Source: Nocardia abscessus | GTDB lineage: Bacteria > Actinomycetota > Actinomycetes > Mycobacteriales > Mycobacteriaceae | Length of the DNA stretch: 64,000 nt | Assembly (NCBI RefSeq): GCF_015477775.1 | Contig: NZ_JADLQO010000005.1 | Span: 372,001 to 436,000, forward strand | Direction of reading: 5' to 3' | Shown: in pieces, positions 42,854-51,542 of the stretch | Numbering within the stretch: the stretch's first letter is position 1 | How the letters are laid out: each line of letters opens with the position of its first letter | The notes under the pieces: generated by a model | The model's input: only the letters and a program-made list of their open reading frames with translations | Databases searched by the model: none | What the model was told of the DNA's origin: nothing | Made by a program: the position numbers and the translations under genes

Positions 42854-43660
42854 ATGGAGATTTCGGGCAAAGTTGCCATTGTCACGGGCGCGGGTGCGGG
42901 GATCGGGGCGGCGCTGGCGGGCCGGCTCGTCGCCGCAGGCGCGCGCGTGGTGCTCGCCGACCTCGACGCGGCGAGTGCGGCCGAGGTCGCGGAGTCTCTC
43001 GGGCCCGGTGCGGTCGCGGTCGGCGGGGATGTGGCCGACGAGGCGGTGATCCGCGCGACGATCGACCGCGCCGAGGCCGAATTCGGTCCGGTGGACCTGT
43101 ATTTCGCGAACGCGGGCATCGGCGGCGGCGCGGGCTTGGACAGCACCGACCAGCAGTGGGCGGCCGCGCTCGAGGTCAACGTGATGGCGCACGTCCGCGC
43201 CGCGCGGCTGCTGGTGCCCGGGTGGCTGGAGCGCGGCGGCGGTTACTTCGTCGGCACCGCGTCCGCGGCGGGGCTGCTCACCCAGCTCGGTTCGGCGCCC
43301 TACGCGGTGTCCAAGCACGCGGCCGTCGGTTTCGCGGAGTGGCTGTCGGTCACCTACGGCGACCGGGGGATCCGGGTGAGCTGCGTGTGCCCGATGGGTG
43401 TGGACACGCGGTTGCTGCACGGCGGTCTCGTTCCGCCGGAGCACGCCGCCGAGGCGGAGCTGGCGGTGAAGGCCGTCACCAGCGCGGGGGCGGTGCTGGC
43501 GCCGGACGAGGTCGCCGACATCGTGCTCGCCGGGGTGGCGGAGGAGCACTTCCTGATCCTCCCGCACCCCGAGGTGCTGAAGATGTACCGCCACAAAGGC
43601 TCCGACTACGACCGCTGGATCGACGGAATGCGCCGCTTCCAGGCCGCCCTCCGGGGCTAG
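42854..43660 (+). CDS. Short-chain dehydrogenase/reductase
   Basis: 268 residues, classical SDR. NAD(P) motif TGAGAGIGAAL, NAG in YFANAGIGGG, and the catalytic YAVSK with upstream Ser in GTASAAG. LADLDAASA after strand 2 has an acidic residue that favours NAD. Substrate unknown. TAGGGT is 6 nt before the ATG (leaderless pattern). It converges on the benE-like gene with 9 bp between stops. Confidence 0.92.
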   Translation: MEISGKVAIVTGAGAGIGAALAGRLVAAGARVVLADLDAASAAEVAESLGPGAVAVGGDVADEAVIRATIDRAEAEFGPVDLYFANAGIGGGAGLDSTDQQWAAALEVNVMAHVRAARLLVPGWLERGGGYFVGTASAAGLLTQLGSAPYAVSKHAAVGFAEWLSVTYGDRGIRVSCVCPMGVDTRLLHGGLVPPEHAAEAELAVKAVTSAGAVLAPDEVADIVLAGVAEEHFLILPHPEVLKMYRHKGSDYDRWIDGMRRFQAALRG

Positions 43661-43669
43661 GCGGCTTCG

Positions 43670-44893
43670 TCAGGCAGCGCTCATTGCGGCCGGGCGCAGC
43701 ACTTTTCGTACCACCAGCCCGGCGAGCAACGCCCAGAAGGCGGCGCCGATGCCTGCGAAGCCGACTCCGGAGGCGGCGATCACGAAGGTCACCACGCCTG
43801 CCTCGCGGTGTTCGGAGCGCAGCGCCGCGCCGAGGGCCGCGGCCAGGGTCGCCAGCAGGGCCAGACCTGCGACAGTTTCCAGTGTTCCGGCCGGAGCGGT
43901 CGCGATCAGGGTGACCAGGGCGGCGGAGCCCAGCGCCAGCAGCAGGTACATCACGCCCGTGGTGAACGCGGCGATCCAGCGCCGTTTCGGGTCGGGGTGG
44001 GCGGCGGGCGCCGCGGAGAGCGCGGCGCTGATGGCGGCGAGGTTGATGGCGTGCCCGCCCGCGGGCGCCCCCACCACGGTGCCGAGACCGGTGACGGTCA
44101 TCGCCGCGCGCCACGGCACTCGGTAGTCGAACGAGGCGAGCACCGCGGTGCCCGGAATGTTCTGCGACGCCATGGTGACGATGTAGAGCGGGATCGCGAC
44201 GCCGATCAGCGCCTGCCAGCTCCAATGCGGCAGCGTCAGTTCCAGCCGCGGAGTCATGGCGCCGACGTCGAGGTGCCGGTGCTGCACCGCGATGCTGATC
44301 GCGGCGCCTGCCGCCGCGGTCGCGAAGGCGGCGATCACGGCCCAGCGCTGGGCGTACCGTTGCAGCACCAGCCAGACCAGGATCACCGGAACCACCACCG
44401 CCGGACTCGTCTGCACGGCCCGGACCGGAGCCAGGCACAGCGGCAGCAGGACTCCGGCCAGCATCGCCTGGGCTATCTCCACCGGAATCGCGGCGACCAG
44501 CGCGCCCAGCCGCTGCCACAGTCCGGTGACCACGATCAGGACACCGGCGACCACGAACGCCCCGATCGCGGCGGGCCAGCCGCCCGCCACCGCGCCGGTT
44601 CCGGCCAGCAGCGCCGCCCCGGGCGTGGACCAGGCCAAGGTGATCGGCATCCGGTAGCGGTAGCTCAACGCCATCATGCCGATCGCCTGCGTGAGGCACA
44701 GCGCGAGCAGGCCCGACGCAGCTTGCGCGGGGGTCGCTCCGACCGCGGTCAACCCGCTCAGCACCACGGCGAACGAACTGGTGAAACCGACGAGCGCCGT
44801 CACCACACCCGCACCCAGCGGCGGCACCAGTCCGGTCCGCGACTGTTCCGGTTGCTGCGTCGCGGTGGCGGGGGTGGTGGAAACGTTCGACAT
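43670..44893 (-). CDS. Benzoate/H+ symporter, BenE family
   Basis: 407 residues with about twelve membrane helices. SGLTAVGATPAQAASGLLAL, ITLAWSTPGAALLAGTG and the conserved GAPAGGHAINLAAISAALSA match BenE transporters. It would import benzoate or similar aromatic acids; no aromatic catabolic genes are adjacent, so the true substrate is open. The ATG at 44893 is chosen because the preceding frame to 45007 has no homology. Confidence 0.88.
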   Translation of the reverse strand: MSNVSTTPATATQQPEQSRTGLVPPLGAGVVTALVGFTSSFAVVLSGLTAVGATPAQAASGLLALCLTQAIGMMALSYRYRMPITLAWSTPGAALLAGTGAVAGGWPAAIGAFVVAGVLIVVTGLWQRLGALVAAIPVEIAQAMLAGVLLPLCLAPVRAVQTSPAVVVPVILVWLVLQRYAQRWAVIAAFATAAAGAAISIAVQHRHLDVGAMTPRLELTLPHWSWQALIGVAIPLYIVTMASQNIPGTAVLASFDYRVPWRAAMTVTGLGTVVGAPAGGHAINLAAISAALSAAPAAHPDPKRRWIAAFTTGVMYLLLALGSAALVTLIATAPAGTLETVAGLALLATLAAALGAALRSEHREAGVVTFVIAASGVGFAGIGAAFWALLAGLVVRKVLRPAAMSAA

Positions 44894-45067
44894 CGGTCGG
44901 ATATTGCCCCTGGTCACGAGGGTGTGTCGCCTGCCAGTGCCGCGAAACTGGCCTGACTTGGACCCGCCCGTGACGTGCGACACGAGAGTATGGCCACACC
45001 GGCACATCCGGATGCGTAGGGTGGGGGAGTCGGTGCGCGAGGACGCGATTCGGGACGAGGAGCTGAG

Positions 45068-45886
45068 TTGAGCGCGGTACTGATCTCACCGGGCGAGCTG
45101 CGGGAAGCCTTGGCGGACAAGCGGCTTCGCCTACTGGATGTCCGATGGGCGCTGGGCGACCCGGACGGGCCGCAGCACTATCTCGCCGGGCACATCCCCG
45201 GCGCGGTGTTCGTCGACCTGGAAACCGAACTGGCCGCGCCGCCCTCACCCGCGCGCGGCAGGCACCCGCTGCCGGACCTCGCGCAGCTGGAGAAGTGCGC
45301 GCGCAGCTGGGGGCTGTGCGAGGGCGACCCAGTGGTCGTCTACGACGCGACCGGCGGCATGGCCGCCGCCCGAGCCTGGTGGCTGCTGCGCTGGGCCGGT
45401 GTCGCCGACGTGCGCATTCTCGACGGTGGGCTGCCCGGCTGGATCGCCGCGGGCGGGCCGGTCGCGACCGGAGCCGAACCGGACCCCGAGCCGGGCGACG
45501 TCGTATTGAGCCCCGGCCACCTGCCGGTGATCGACGCCGACGCGGCGGCACGCTGGAAGGGCGTGCTGCTGGACGCGCGGGCGAGCGAGCGCTTCCGGGG
45601 TGACGTGGAACCGATCGACCCCCGCGCCGGGCACATTCCCGGCGCGCACAGCGCCCCGACCGCCGACAACCTCGACGCCGAGGGACGCTTCCGCGCAGCC
45701 GAGGACCTGCGTGAGCGTTTCGCCGGTTTCGGGTCCGGGCCGGTGGCCGTGTACTGCGGTTCCGGTGTGACAGCCGCCCACCAGGTCGCCGCGCTGGCCG
45801 TCGCGGGCTTGGAGGCCGCTCTGTATCCCGGGTCGTGGTCGCAGTGGTCGAACGATCCCAAACGGCCGGTCGCGACGGGCAACTAG
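45068..45886 (+). CDS. Thiosulfate/3-mercaptopyruvate sulfurtransferase
   Basis: 272 residues with two rhodanese domains and an intact active loop YCGSGVTAAH, Cys230 being the persulfide carrier; the CGSGVTA form is typical of 3-mercaptopyruvate sulfurtransferases such as SseB. This contrasts with the sseA-like gene at 7.3-8.2 kb, which has Ser at the same place. A TTG start at 45068 has GAGGAG 7 nt upstream. It is convergent with the next gene, with a hairpin in the gap. Confidence 0.92.
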   Translation: MSAVLISPGELREALADKRLRLLDVRWALGDPDGPQHYLAGHIPGAVFVDLETELAAPPSPARGRHPLPDLAQLEKCARSWGLCEGDPVVVYDATGGMAAARAWWLLRWAGVADVRILDGGLPGWIAAGGPVATGAEPDPEPGDVVLSPGHLPVIDADAAARWKGVLLDARASERFRGDVEPIDPRAGHIPGAHSAPTADNLDAEGRFRAAEDLRERFAGFGSGPVAVYCGSGVTAAHQVAALAVAGLEAALYPGSWSQWSNDPKRPVATGN

Positions 45887-45902
45887 CCCGCGCCGCGCGG
45901 GC
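45886..45902. terminator. Bidirectional hairpin after the sulfurtransferase gene
   Basis: GCCCGCG-CCG-CGCGGGC, a perfect 7-bp stem with a 3-nt loop, placed between the convergent stops at 45886 and 45911. Confidence 0.5.
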
Positions 45903-45910
45903 GCACGCCG

Positions 45911-46273
45911 CTACAGCCAGGCGCGAGCCAGGAGATCGTCGTCGGCGACCTCGCTCGCCCGGGGCGGGAATCGGGTGGCCGCGATCGACTCGACATGCGT
46001 CCCGTCGTGCCCGATCACCCACGAGCCGCCGCGCTCCTCGCATTCGGCGATCTTGGCGAAGGTGGTGAGCAGGAACGTGATCGCCTCGCGCGGGTCGGCG
46101 GTGCGGGCCAGCCGCTGGGATTCACCTGGGCGAGACAGGTCCAGCCATACGCCACACTGCCCGTCGAGCCGCATGCCGACGATCTTGTCGGCGTGCACGA
46201 AGGTGAATTTGCGCCGTTCCCACGCGGTCGTCGGTGTGAAGCTCTGCTCGAGAACCTGGAGCAGAATCGTCAT
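45911..46273 (-). CDS. Hypothetical protein (120 aa)
   Basis: 120 residues (MTILLQVLEQSFTPTTAWER, LDGQCGVWLDLSRPGESQRL, CEERGGSWVIGHDGTHVESI). No known domain or membrane segment. GGAGGAAG precedes the ATG, and third positions are strongly G/C, so it is probably real. It diverges from the HelZ gene across a 147-bp region that has two 12-bp direct repeats. Confidence 0.65.
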   Translation of the reverse strand: MTILLQVLEQSFTPTTAWERRKFTFVHADKIVGMRLDGQCGVWLDLSRPGESQRLARTADPREAITFLLTTFAKIAECEERGGSWVIGHDGTHVESIAATRFPPRASEVADDDLLARAWL

Positions 46274-46303
46274 GCTGCTTCCTCCGCTTCTCTTGCCACA
46301 AAG

Positions 46304-46336
46304 CTGCGGTTATTCTGCGATGACCTGCGGATATTC
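46304..46336. promoter_or_regulatory. Two 12-bp direct repeats in the helZ promoter region
   Basis: CTGCGGTTATTC (46304-46315) and CTGCGGATATTC (46325-46336) are 11 of 12 identical and begin exactly 21 bp apart, two turns of the helix, so a protein could bind both on one face. They lie 85-117 bp before the helicase start and 31-63 bp from the divergent hypothetical gene. Confidence 0.4.
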
Positions 46337-46420
46337 CAGTATGTTCCGGTATCGCGCAGAAATCCACAACGGTCGGGCCGCGGTGTGCGCGGCCGTGTCG
46401 TACCGGCCTGCTTGGATGGG

Positions 46421-49252
46421 GTGATGCTGCACGGACTGTGGTCGCCGGGATCCGGGTTGCTGCTCTGGCACGACTCGCCGGTCGCCGCGTCGTCCGCCGA
46501 GCTCCCCGATCCGCTGGGCAGCGTGTTGCGGGCGTCGAAGTTCCGGCACCGTGCCGAGGTCCTGGTCGTCGCGAACGGCGTTCCTGCCGCTGCCGCGACC
46601 GAGCAGGTGCGCGCGCACGCGCTGGCTCCCGTCGCGGCCGTCGCGGTCCTGCGGCAGCGGCTGCCCGCCGAGCTGGTCTCGGGAGATCTGCGTTTCCTCG
46701 CGCACGTCGCCCACGGCATCGAACGCTGGGTGCGCGCCGGGCGTGTCGTGCCGGAGCTGCGCCGCGAGGACGGCCAGTGGTGGGTGCGCTGGCGGCTGGT
46801 CGGCGGCGAGCGGCAACGCGCCTGGCTGGCCGAGCTCGCGGTCGCCATGCCGCAGGCCCTGCGCGTGGCCGGGCGTCCGGCGGCGCTGCTCGACGACATG
46901 GTCACCGAGCTCACCGATCCGATCGCGCGGGCGCTGGCCGATCTGCCGGATTCGCCGCATCCCCTGCTGGCCGCTCTGGCCGGGGACACTCCGCTGGACA
47001 ACGGCAGCTATCAGGTCGCCGAGGTGCTGGAGCGCTGGCGGGCCAGCCTGACCGGCGACGAACCCGAACTGGTGCTGCGCCTGCTCGAGCCGGATGGCGA
47101 ACTCGGCGTCGCCGACGAGTCGGTGGCGCTGTGGCGGCTGGAGGTCTGCTTGCGGGTCACCGGCGAGGCGCCCAGAACCGTGCCGCTGCACGAAGATCCG
47201 AACCTCCTTCGGATCGCGGTGGACAAGCTCGGCGCGGCGCAGCGCGCGTATCCGAGGTTGCGCGACCTGCCGAGCGATCCGCACAGCATGGATCTGCTGT
47301 TGCCCACCGAGGTGGTGCTGGACCTGGTCGCGCACGGCGCGCACGCCCTGCACGCCGCGGGAGTCCATCTGCTGCTGCCGCGCGCGTGGAATGTCGCCGA
47401 ACCGAGCATGCGGCTGCGGGTGGACAGCGCGGTGCCCGCCGCGGAGAGCACGATCGGTCTGCGTGGCCTGGTCTCCTACCGCTGGGAGCTCGCGCTCGGC
47501 GACATGGTGCTGACGGAGGCCGAGATGCAGCGGCTGGTGCGCGGCAAGTCCGATCTGGTCCAGCTGCGCGGGCAGTGGGTGCAGGCCGATCACAAGGCGC
47601 TGGCCGCCGCGGCCCGCTACGTCGCCGCGCACACCGACGACTCGCCGGTCACCTTCGCGGACATGCTCGGCGAGATCGCGGTCTCCCGCGTGCCGCAGGT
47701 GCCGATCACCGAGGTCACGGCCTCCGGATGGGCGGCGGACCTGCTCGACCGGGCACGCGATCCGGTAGCGGTCGCCCCGCCCGTCGGGCTGAAGGCCGAG
47801 CTGCGCCCCTACCAGGAACGCGGCCTGGCCTGGCTGGCCGCCATGAGCCGGATGGGTTGCGGCGCGATCCTGGCCGACGATATGGGGCTCGGCAAGACCG
47901 TCCAGGTACTCGCTCTGCTGGTGCACGAGCGCGAGGCTGCCGAGGCCTCCGCCGAGCCGCCCGGCCCGACCCTGCTGGTGTGCCCGATGTCGGTGGTCGG
48001 GAACTGGCAGCGCGAGGCGGAGCGGTTCGCGCCCGACCTGCGGGTGTGGGTGCATCACGGCGCGGGACGGCGGGCCGGCGACGAGTTCGACGAGACGGTC
48101 GCCGCCGCGGACCTGGTGGTCACCACCTACGCGCTGCTCGCGCGGGACGCCGAGGAGCTCGGCAGGCAGCACTGGGCCCGCGTCGTCCTGGACGAAGCGC
48201 AGCACATCAAGAACGCGGGAACGCGGCAGGCGCGGGCGGCACGGTCGCTGCGCGCGCGACATCGGCTGGCGCTCACCGGCACCCCGGTGGAGAACCGGTT
48301 GGAAGAGCTGCGCTCCATCATGGATTTCGCGATGCCGAAGGTGCTCGGCAGCCCCCAGTCGTTCCGCGCGCGCTTCGCGGTGCCCATCGAACGCGAGCGC
48401 GACCAGAACGCGATCAGCCGCCTGCGCTGGCTCACCCAGCCGTTCGTGCTGCGCCGGGTGAAGACCGACCCCACGGTGATCAGCGACCTGCCGGAGAAAC
48501 TCGAGATGACGGTGCGGGCCAACCTCACCGTCGAGCAGGCCACGCTGTACCAGGCGGTGGTGGACGACATGCTCGCCAAGATCAAGGACGCGAAGGGCAT
48601 GGCCCGCAAGGGCGCCGTGCTCGGCGCGCTCACCCGGCTCAAACAAGTATGCAACCACCCCGCGCACTTCCTGGGCGACGGGTCGGGCATGCTGCACCGC
48701 GGCGCGCACCGATCGGGCAAGCTCGCCCTGGTCGAAGACGTCCTGGAGGCGGTGCTCGCCGATGGTGAGAAGGCTCTGCTGTTCACCCAGTTCCGGGAAT
48801 TCGGCGAGCTGGTGGCGCCGTATCTGGTCGAGCGATTCGGCGCCGAGATCCCGTTCCTGCACGGTGGCGTGCCGAAGAAGAAGCGCGACGCGATGGTCAC
48901 CCGGTTCCAGGCGCCGGACGGGCCGCCGTTGATGCTGCTGTCGCTGAAAGCAGGTGGCACCGGGCTCAACCTCACCGCCGCCAATCACGTGGTCCACCTG
49001 GACCGCTGGTGGAATCCCGCGGTGGAGAACCAGGCCACCGACCGCGCGTTCCGGATCGGCCAGCGGCGCAATGTGCAGGTGCGCAAGCTGGTCTGCGTGG
49101 ACACGATCGAGGAGCGGATCGACGAGATGATCAACGGCAAGCGGCAACTCGCCGATCTGGCCGTCGGCACGGGGGAGAACTGGATCACCGAGCTGAGCAC
49201 CGACGAATTGCGCGACCTGTTCACCCTCGGTGCGGCGGCGGTGGGCGAATGA
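46421..49252 (+). CDS. helZ: SNF2-family helicase, HelZ-like
   Basis: 943 residues from the GTG at 46421 (ATG at 46424 equally possible). The N-terminal 430 residues are a SNF2-associated domain starting VMLHGLWSPGSGLLLWHDS, like mycobacterial HelZ. The motor shows ADDMGLGKT (Lys492), DEAQH (from Asp591), LTGTPVENRLEEL and, in the second RecA domain, LSLKAGGTGLNLTAANHV and DRAFRIGQRRNVQV. It should be a DNA translocase. Its stop overlaps the start of the SWIM gene (ATGA), a pair I recall also from mycobacteria (Rv2101-Rv2102). Role unknown. Confidence 0.93.
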   Translation: MMLHGLWSPGSGLLLWHDSPVAASSAELPDPLGSVLRASKFRHRAEVLVVANGVPAAAATEQVRAHALAPVAAVAVLRQRLPAELVSGDLRFLAHVAHGIERWVRAGRVVPELRREDGQWWVRWRLVGGERQRAWLAELAVAMPQALRVAGRPAALLDDMVTELTDPIARALADLPDSPHPLLAALAGDTPLDNGSYQVAEVLERWRASLTGDEPELVLRLLEPDGELGVADESVALWRLEVCLRVTGEAPRTVPLHEDPNLLRIAVDKLGAAQRAYPRLRDLPSDPHSMDLLLPTEVVLDLVAHGAHALHAAGVHLLLPRAWNVAEPSMRLRVDSAVPAAESTIGLRGLVSYRWELALGDMVLTEAEMQRLVRGKSDLVQLRGQWVQADHKALAAAARYVAAHTDDSPVTFADMLGEIAVSRVPQVPITEVTASGWAADLLDRARDPVAVAPPVGLKAELRPYQERGLAWLAAMSRMGCGAILADDMGLGKTVQVLALLVHEREAAEASAEPPGPTLLVCPMSVVGNWQREAERFAPDLRVWVHHGAGRRAGDEFDETVAAADLVVTTYALLARDAEELGRQHWARVVLDEAQHIKNAGTRQARAARSLRARHRLALTGTPVENRLEELRSIMDFAMPKVLGSPQSFRARFAVPIERERDQNAISRLRWLTQPFVLRRVKTDPTVISDLPEKLEMTVRANLTVEQATLYQAVVDDMLAKIKDAKGMARKGAVLGALTRLKQVCNHPAHFLGDGSGMLHRGAHRSGKLALVEDVLEAVLADGEKALLFTQFREFGELVAPYLVERFGAEIPFLHGGVPKKKRDAMVTRFQAPDGPPLMLLSLKAGGTGLNLTAANHVVHLDRWWNPAVENQATDRAFRIGQRRNVQVRKLVCVDTIEERIDEMINGKRQLADLAVGTGENWITELSTDELRDLFTLGAAAVGE

Positions 49253-50016
49253 GTCCCTTCGTCGACTACTCCGAGTACGGGAAGAAGCTGCCGGTGCGCG
49301 GCGGAGGGGAGGCACGCAGCAGGCGGGGTGGGTTCGGGCGCACCTGGTGGGGCAAGGCCCTGGTCGACTCGGTCGAGCGGATGGCGGAGCCGGGCAGGCT
49401 GGCGCGCGGCCGCAATTACGCCAGGTCGGGTCAGGTGGTGAACTACCGGATCGAGCCGGGTGCGGTGACGGCGGAAGTGCAAGGCAGCCAACCGCGTCCG
49501 TTCACGGCGGTGTTCACCGTGCGCCCGCTGCGCGGGGAAGAAATCGCGGAACTCATCGAGACCATCCGCTCGGCTCCGGGCATGCTGGCCGAGATCGCCT
49601 CGGGCGCATTGCCGACCGGGCTCGGGCCGCTGCTGCTGCCGAGCACCGCGGCGGAGCTGGATTTCACCTGCACCTGCCCCGACCCGGGCTGGCCGTGCAA
49701 GCATGTGGCGGCGGTCTGCTATCTGCTGGCCGAGCGGCTGGACCAACACCCGCGCGAGATCTTGACCCTGCGCGGACTCGACCTGGACACACTGATCGGT
49801 GGCATCGAGCGCGAGCCGGGACCACCCGCTTCCGACGACCCGTACGGTGCGAACATCACGTTGCCGGATCTGCCCGCTGTCGAATTCCGCCCGGCGACCG
49901 AGGATTTGGATCCGGTCCTGCTGCGCAGGGCGCTGCGGATGACCTCGGCCGACGAGACGATCGCCGCGACCGGCCTGCGCGAGCTCACCGCACTGTATCT
50001 GCGGTTCGACCGCTGA
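49249..50016 (+). CDS. SWIM zinc-finger protein
   Basis: 255 residues. The SWIM motif Cys141-x-Cys143-x6-Cys150-x-His152 (TCTCPDPGWPCKH) is complete; SWIM domains bind nucleic acid or protein. An N-terminal GFGRTWWGKALVDSVERMAE and the rest match proteins paired with SNF2 helicases in actinobacteria. ATG overlaps the helZ stop, so expression is coupled and the two probably act together on DNA. Confidence 0.92.
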   Translation: MSPFVDYSEYGKKLPVRGGGEARSRRGGFGRTWWGKALVDSVERMAEPGRLARGRNYARSGQVVNYRIEPGAVTAEVQGSQPRPFTAVFTVRPLRGEEIAELIETIRSAPGMLAEIASGALPTGLGPLLLPSTAAELDFTCTCPDPGWPCKHVAAVCYLLAERLDQHPREILTLRGLDLDTLIGGIEREPGPPASDDPYGANITLPDLPAVEFRPATEDLDPVLLRRALRMTSADETIAATGLRELTALYLRFDR

Positions 50017-50295
50017 GGTTGGTCGGCACCCAGCATCGGGGCTGTCGGTTACCGCCGGACTGTCGGGGCGGGATCTGGACCGGCGGAGCGAAGGGACCGG
50101 AGACTTCCCGATGCCGGGTGCCTTATCAAGTCTCCCGCCGATCGACCCCGATACGGAACTGCCCTACAGCGCCCGCACACTGCCCTTGCGCCGAACTTGC
50201 CGAACTGCCTCCGCGCGCCGCCGGATCGGTCACACGCCGTGCCCGGCGCCGGAGAAGGGGCCCGAACAGGGCAAATGTTCGGATAGGGTGGCGGG

Positions 50296-51093
50296 GTGGC
50301 AGGGAAGAGTCCGTTGGGTGGGTTGCCTCGCGACGACCTCGGAACTCCGGTGGACGTCCGCACGCCGCCGCGCCGGGTGGTGTCGCTCGTTCCGTCGCTG
50401 ACCGAAGCGGTGGCGCACACCTGTCCGGAGGTGCTGGTCGCAGCGACGCAATGGTGCACGCACCCAGCCGATCTGGCGGTCGAGCGGGTCCGCGGCACCA
50501 AGAATCCGCACGTGCGCCGCATCGTCGAACTCGCTCCCGACCTGGTGTTGTGCAACAAGGAGGAGAACCGCCGCATCGACGTCGAACGCCTGCGCGCGGC
50601 GGGAGTTCCGGTGTGGGTGACCGCGATAGAGACCGTCGACGAGGCCATCGTGTCGCTCACCCGGCTCTGCGTGGAGGCGCTCGGCGCCGATGTGCCGGAA
50701 TGGCTGCGCCGAGCCGAATCCGCTTGGGCGCCACCACCGCCCGTACCGGCGCGCGCCGCCGTCATCCCGGTCTGGCGCGATCCGTGGATGGTGGTCGGGC
50801 GGAACACTTTCACCGGCGACATCGCCCATCGTTTGGGCCTGCGGCTGGTACATGCCGATCGCCCCGCCCGCTATCCGCACGTTTCGGAGGCCGAGCTGAC
50901 CGCGGGCGTCGACCTCGCAGTGCTTCCCGACGAGCCCTACGTCTTCACCGAGAACGACGGACCCGAAGCGTTTCCGGACATCCCGGTCGCGTTGGTGGAA
51001 GGCCGCGCCCTCACCTGGTACGGGCCGTCGTTGGCGACCGCTCGCGCCACGCTCACCGCGCAACTGGCGCGGGCGGCTCAACCCAGTTCGTAG
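50296..51093 (+). CDS. BtuF-like cobalamin/metal-binding protein without signal peptide
   Basis: 265 residues. RVVSLVPSLTEAVAHTCPEV and RIVELAPDLVLCNKEENRRI are the periplasmic-binding-protein pattern of helical-backbone metal receptors. The first 25 residues lack a hydrophobic segment and lipobox, so it appears cytosolic, unlike true BtuF. TAGGGT lies 6 nt before the GTG (leaderless pattern). No ABC permease or ATPase is adjacent. It converges with the DUF3224 gene (16-bp overlap). Confidence 0.82.
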   Translation: MAGKSPLGGLPRDDLGTPVDVRTPPRRVVSLVPSLTEAVAHTCPEVLVAATQWCTHPADLAVERVRGTKNPHVRRIVELAPDLVLCNKEENRRIDVERLRAAGVPVWVTAIETVDEAIVSLTRLCVEALGADVPEWLRRAESAWAPPPPVPARAAVIPVWRDPWMVVGRNTFTGDIAHRLGLRLVHADRPARYPHVSEAELTAGVDLAVLPDEPYVFTENDGPEAFPDIPVALVEGRALTWYGPSLATARATLTAQLARAAQPSS

Positions 51094-51485
51094 TCGAACC
51101 AGATGTGGTGCGTGCCATCGGCGTCCACCCTCAGTCCGCCGGTGCCCGTGATGCCGGTGAGGTCGCCGGTACCGCTGCCGGGGACGATGATGCAGAACTC
51201 GTTCGTACGGTCGGAGCCGCTGGTGCTCGCGACGTGCAAGAAATTGAAGGTGCCCGCGACGCCGCCGAGCGCTCCCTCGAACGACTCCATCGCCGTATAG
51301 CTGCCCACGCCCGTGGCCTGGTCGAACGCCGCGGTGAAGACAGTCGACGAGCGGCCTTCGATCGCGCCGCGGAACTGCTTGGTGATGATGGCGACGCCGA
51401 CCGGCAGCGCGGTGGTGATCGTGGGATCGGGCACCACCTCGGTCGGGTCGAAGGAACTCACGGAGAAGGTGCCGGTAACTTTCAC
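51078..51485 (-). CDS. DUF3224 family protein
   Basis: 135 residues with the DUF3224 beta-barrel pattern: KVTGTFSVSSFDPTEV, a central GSYTAMESFEGALGGVAGTF and late GTGGLRVDADGTHHIWFDYE. Function not known (allene-oxide-cyclase-like fold). TAGCAT lies 7 nt before the GTG at 51485. Its 3' end overlaps the BtuF-like gene. Confidence 0.85.
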   Translation of the reverse strand: MKVTGTFSVSSFDPTEVVPDPTITTALPVGVAIITKQFRGAIEGRSSTVFTAAFDQATGVGSYTAMESFEGALGGVAGTFNFLHVASTSGSDRTNEFCIIVPGSGTGDLTGITGTGGLRVDADGTHHIWFDYELG

Positions 51486-51542
51486 GCGGCAGATGCTAGC
51501 TACGGGGGCCGACAGCATCGACCGCTGCGCGGCCCGCACCAC

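Noticed and set aside
46310..49315. 1001-codon minus-strand frame opposite helZ
   Set aside because: Antisense shadow of a clear SNF2 helicase; no domain, no start signal.
50099..50135. GGAGACTT/AAGTCTCC inverted repeat after the SWIM gene
   Set aside because: 8-bp arms with a 21-nt loop and no T-tract; too weak to call a terminator with confidence.
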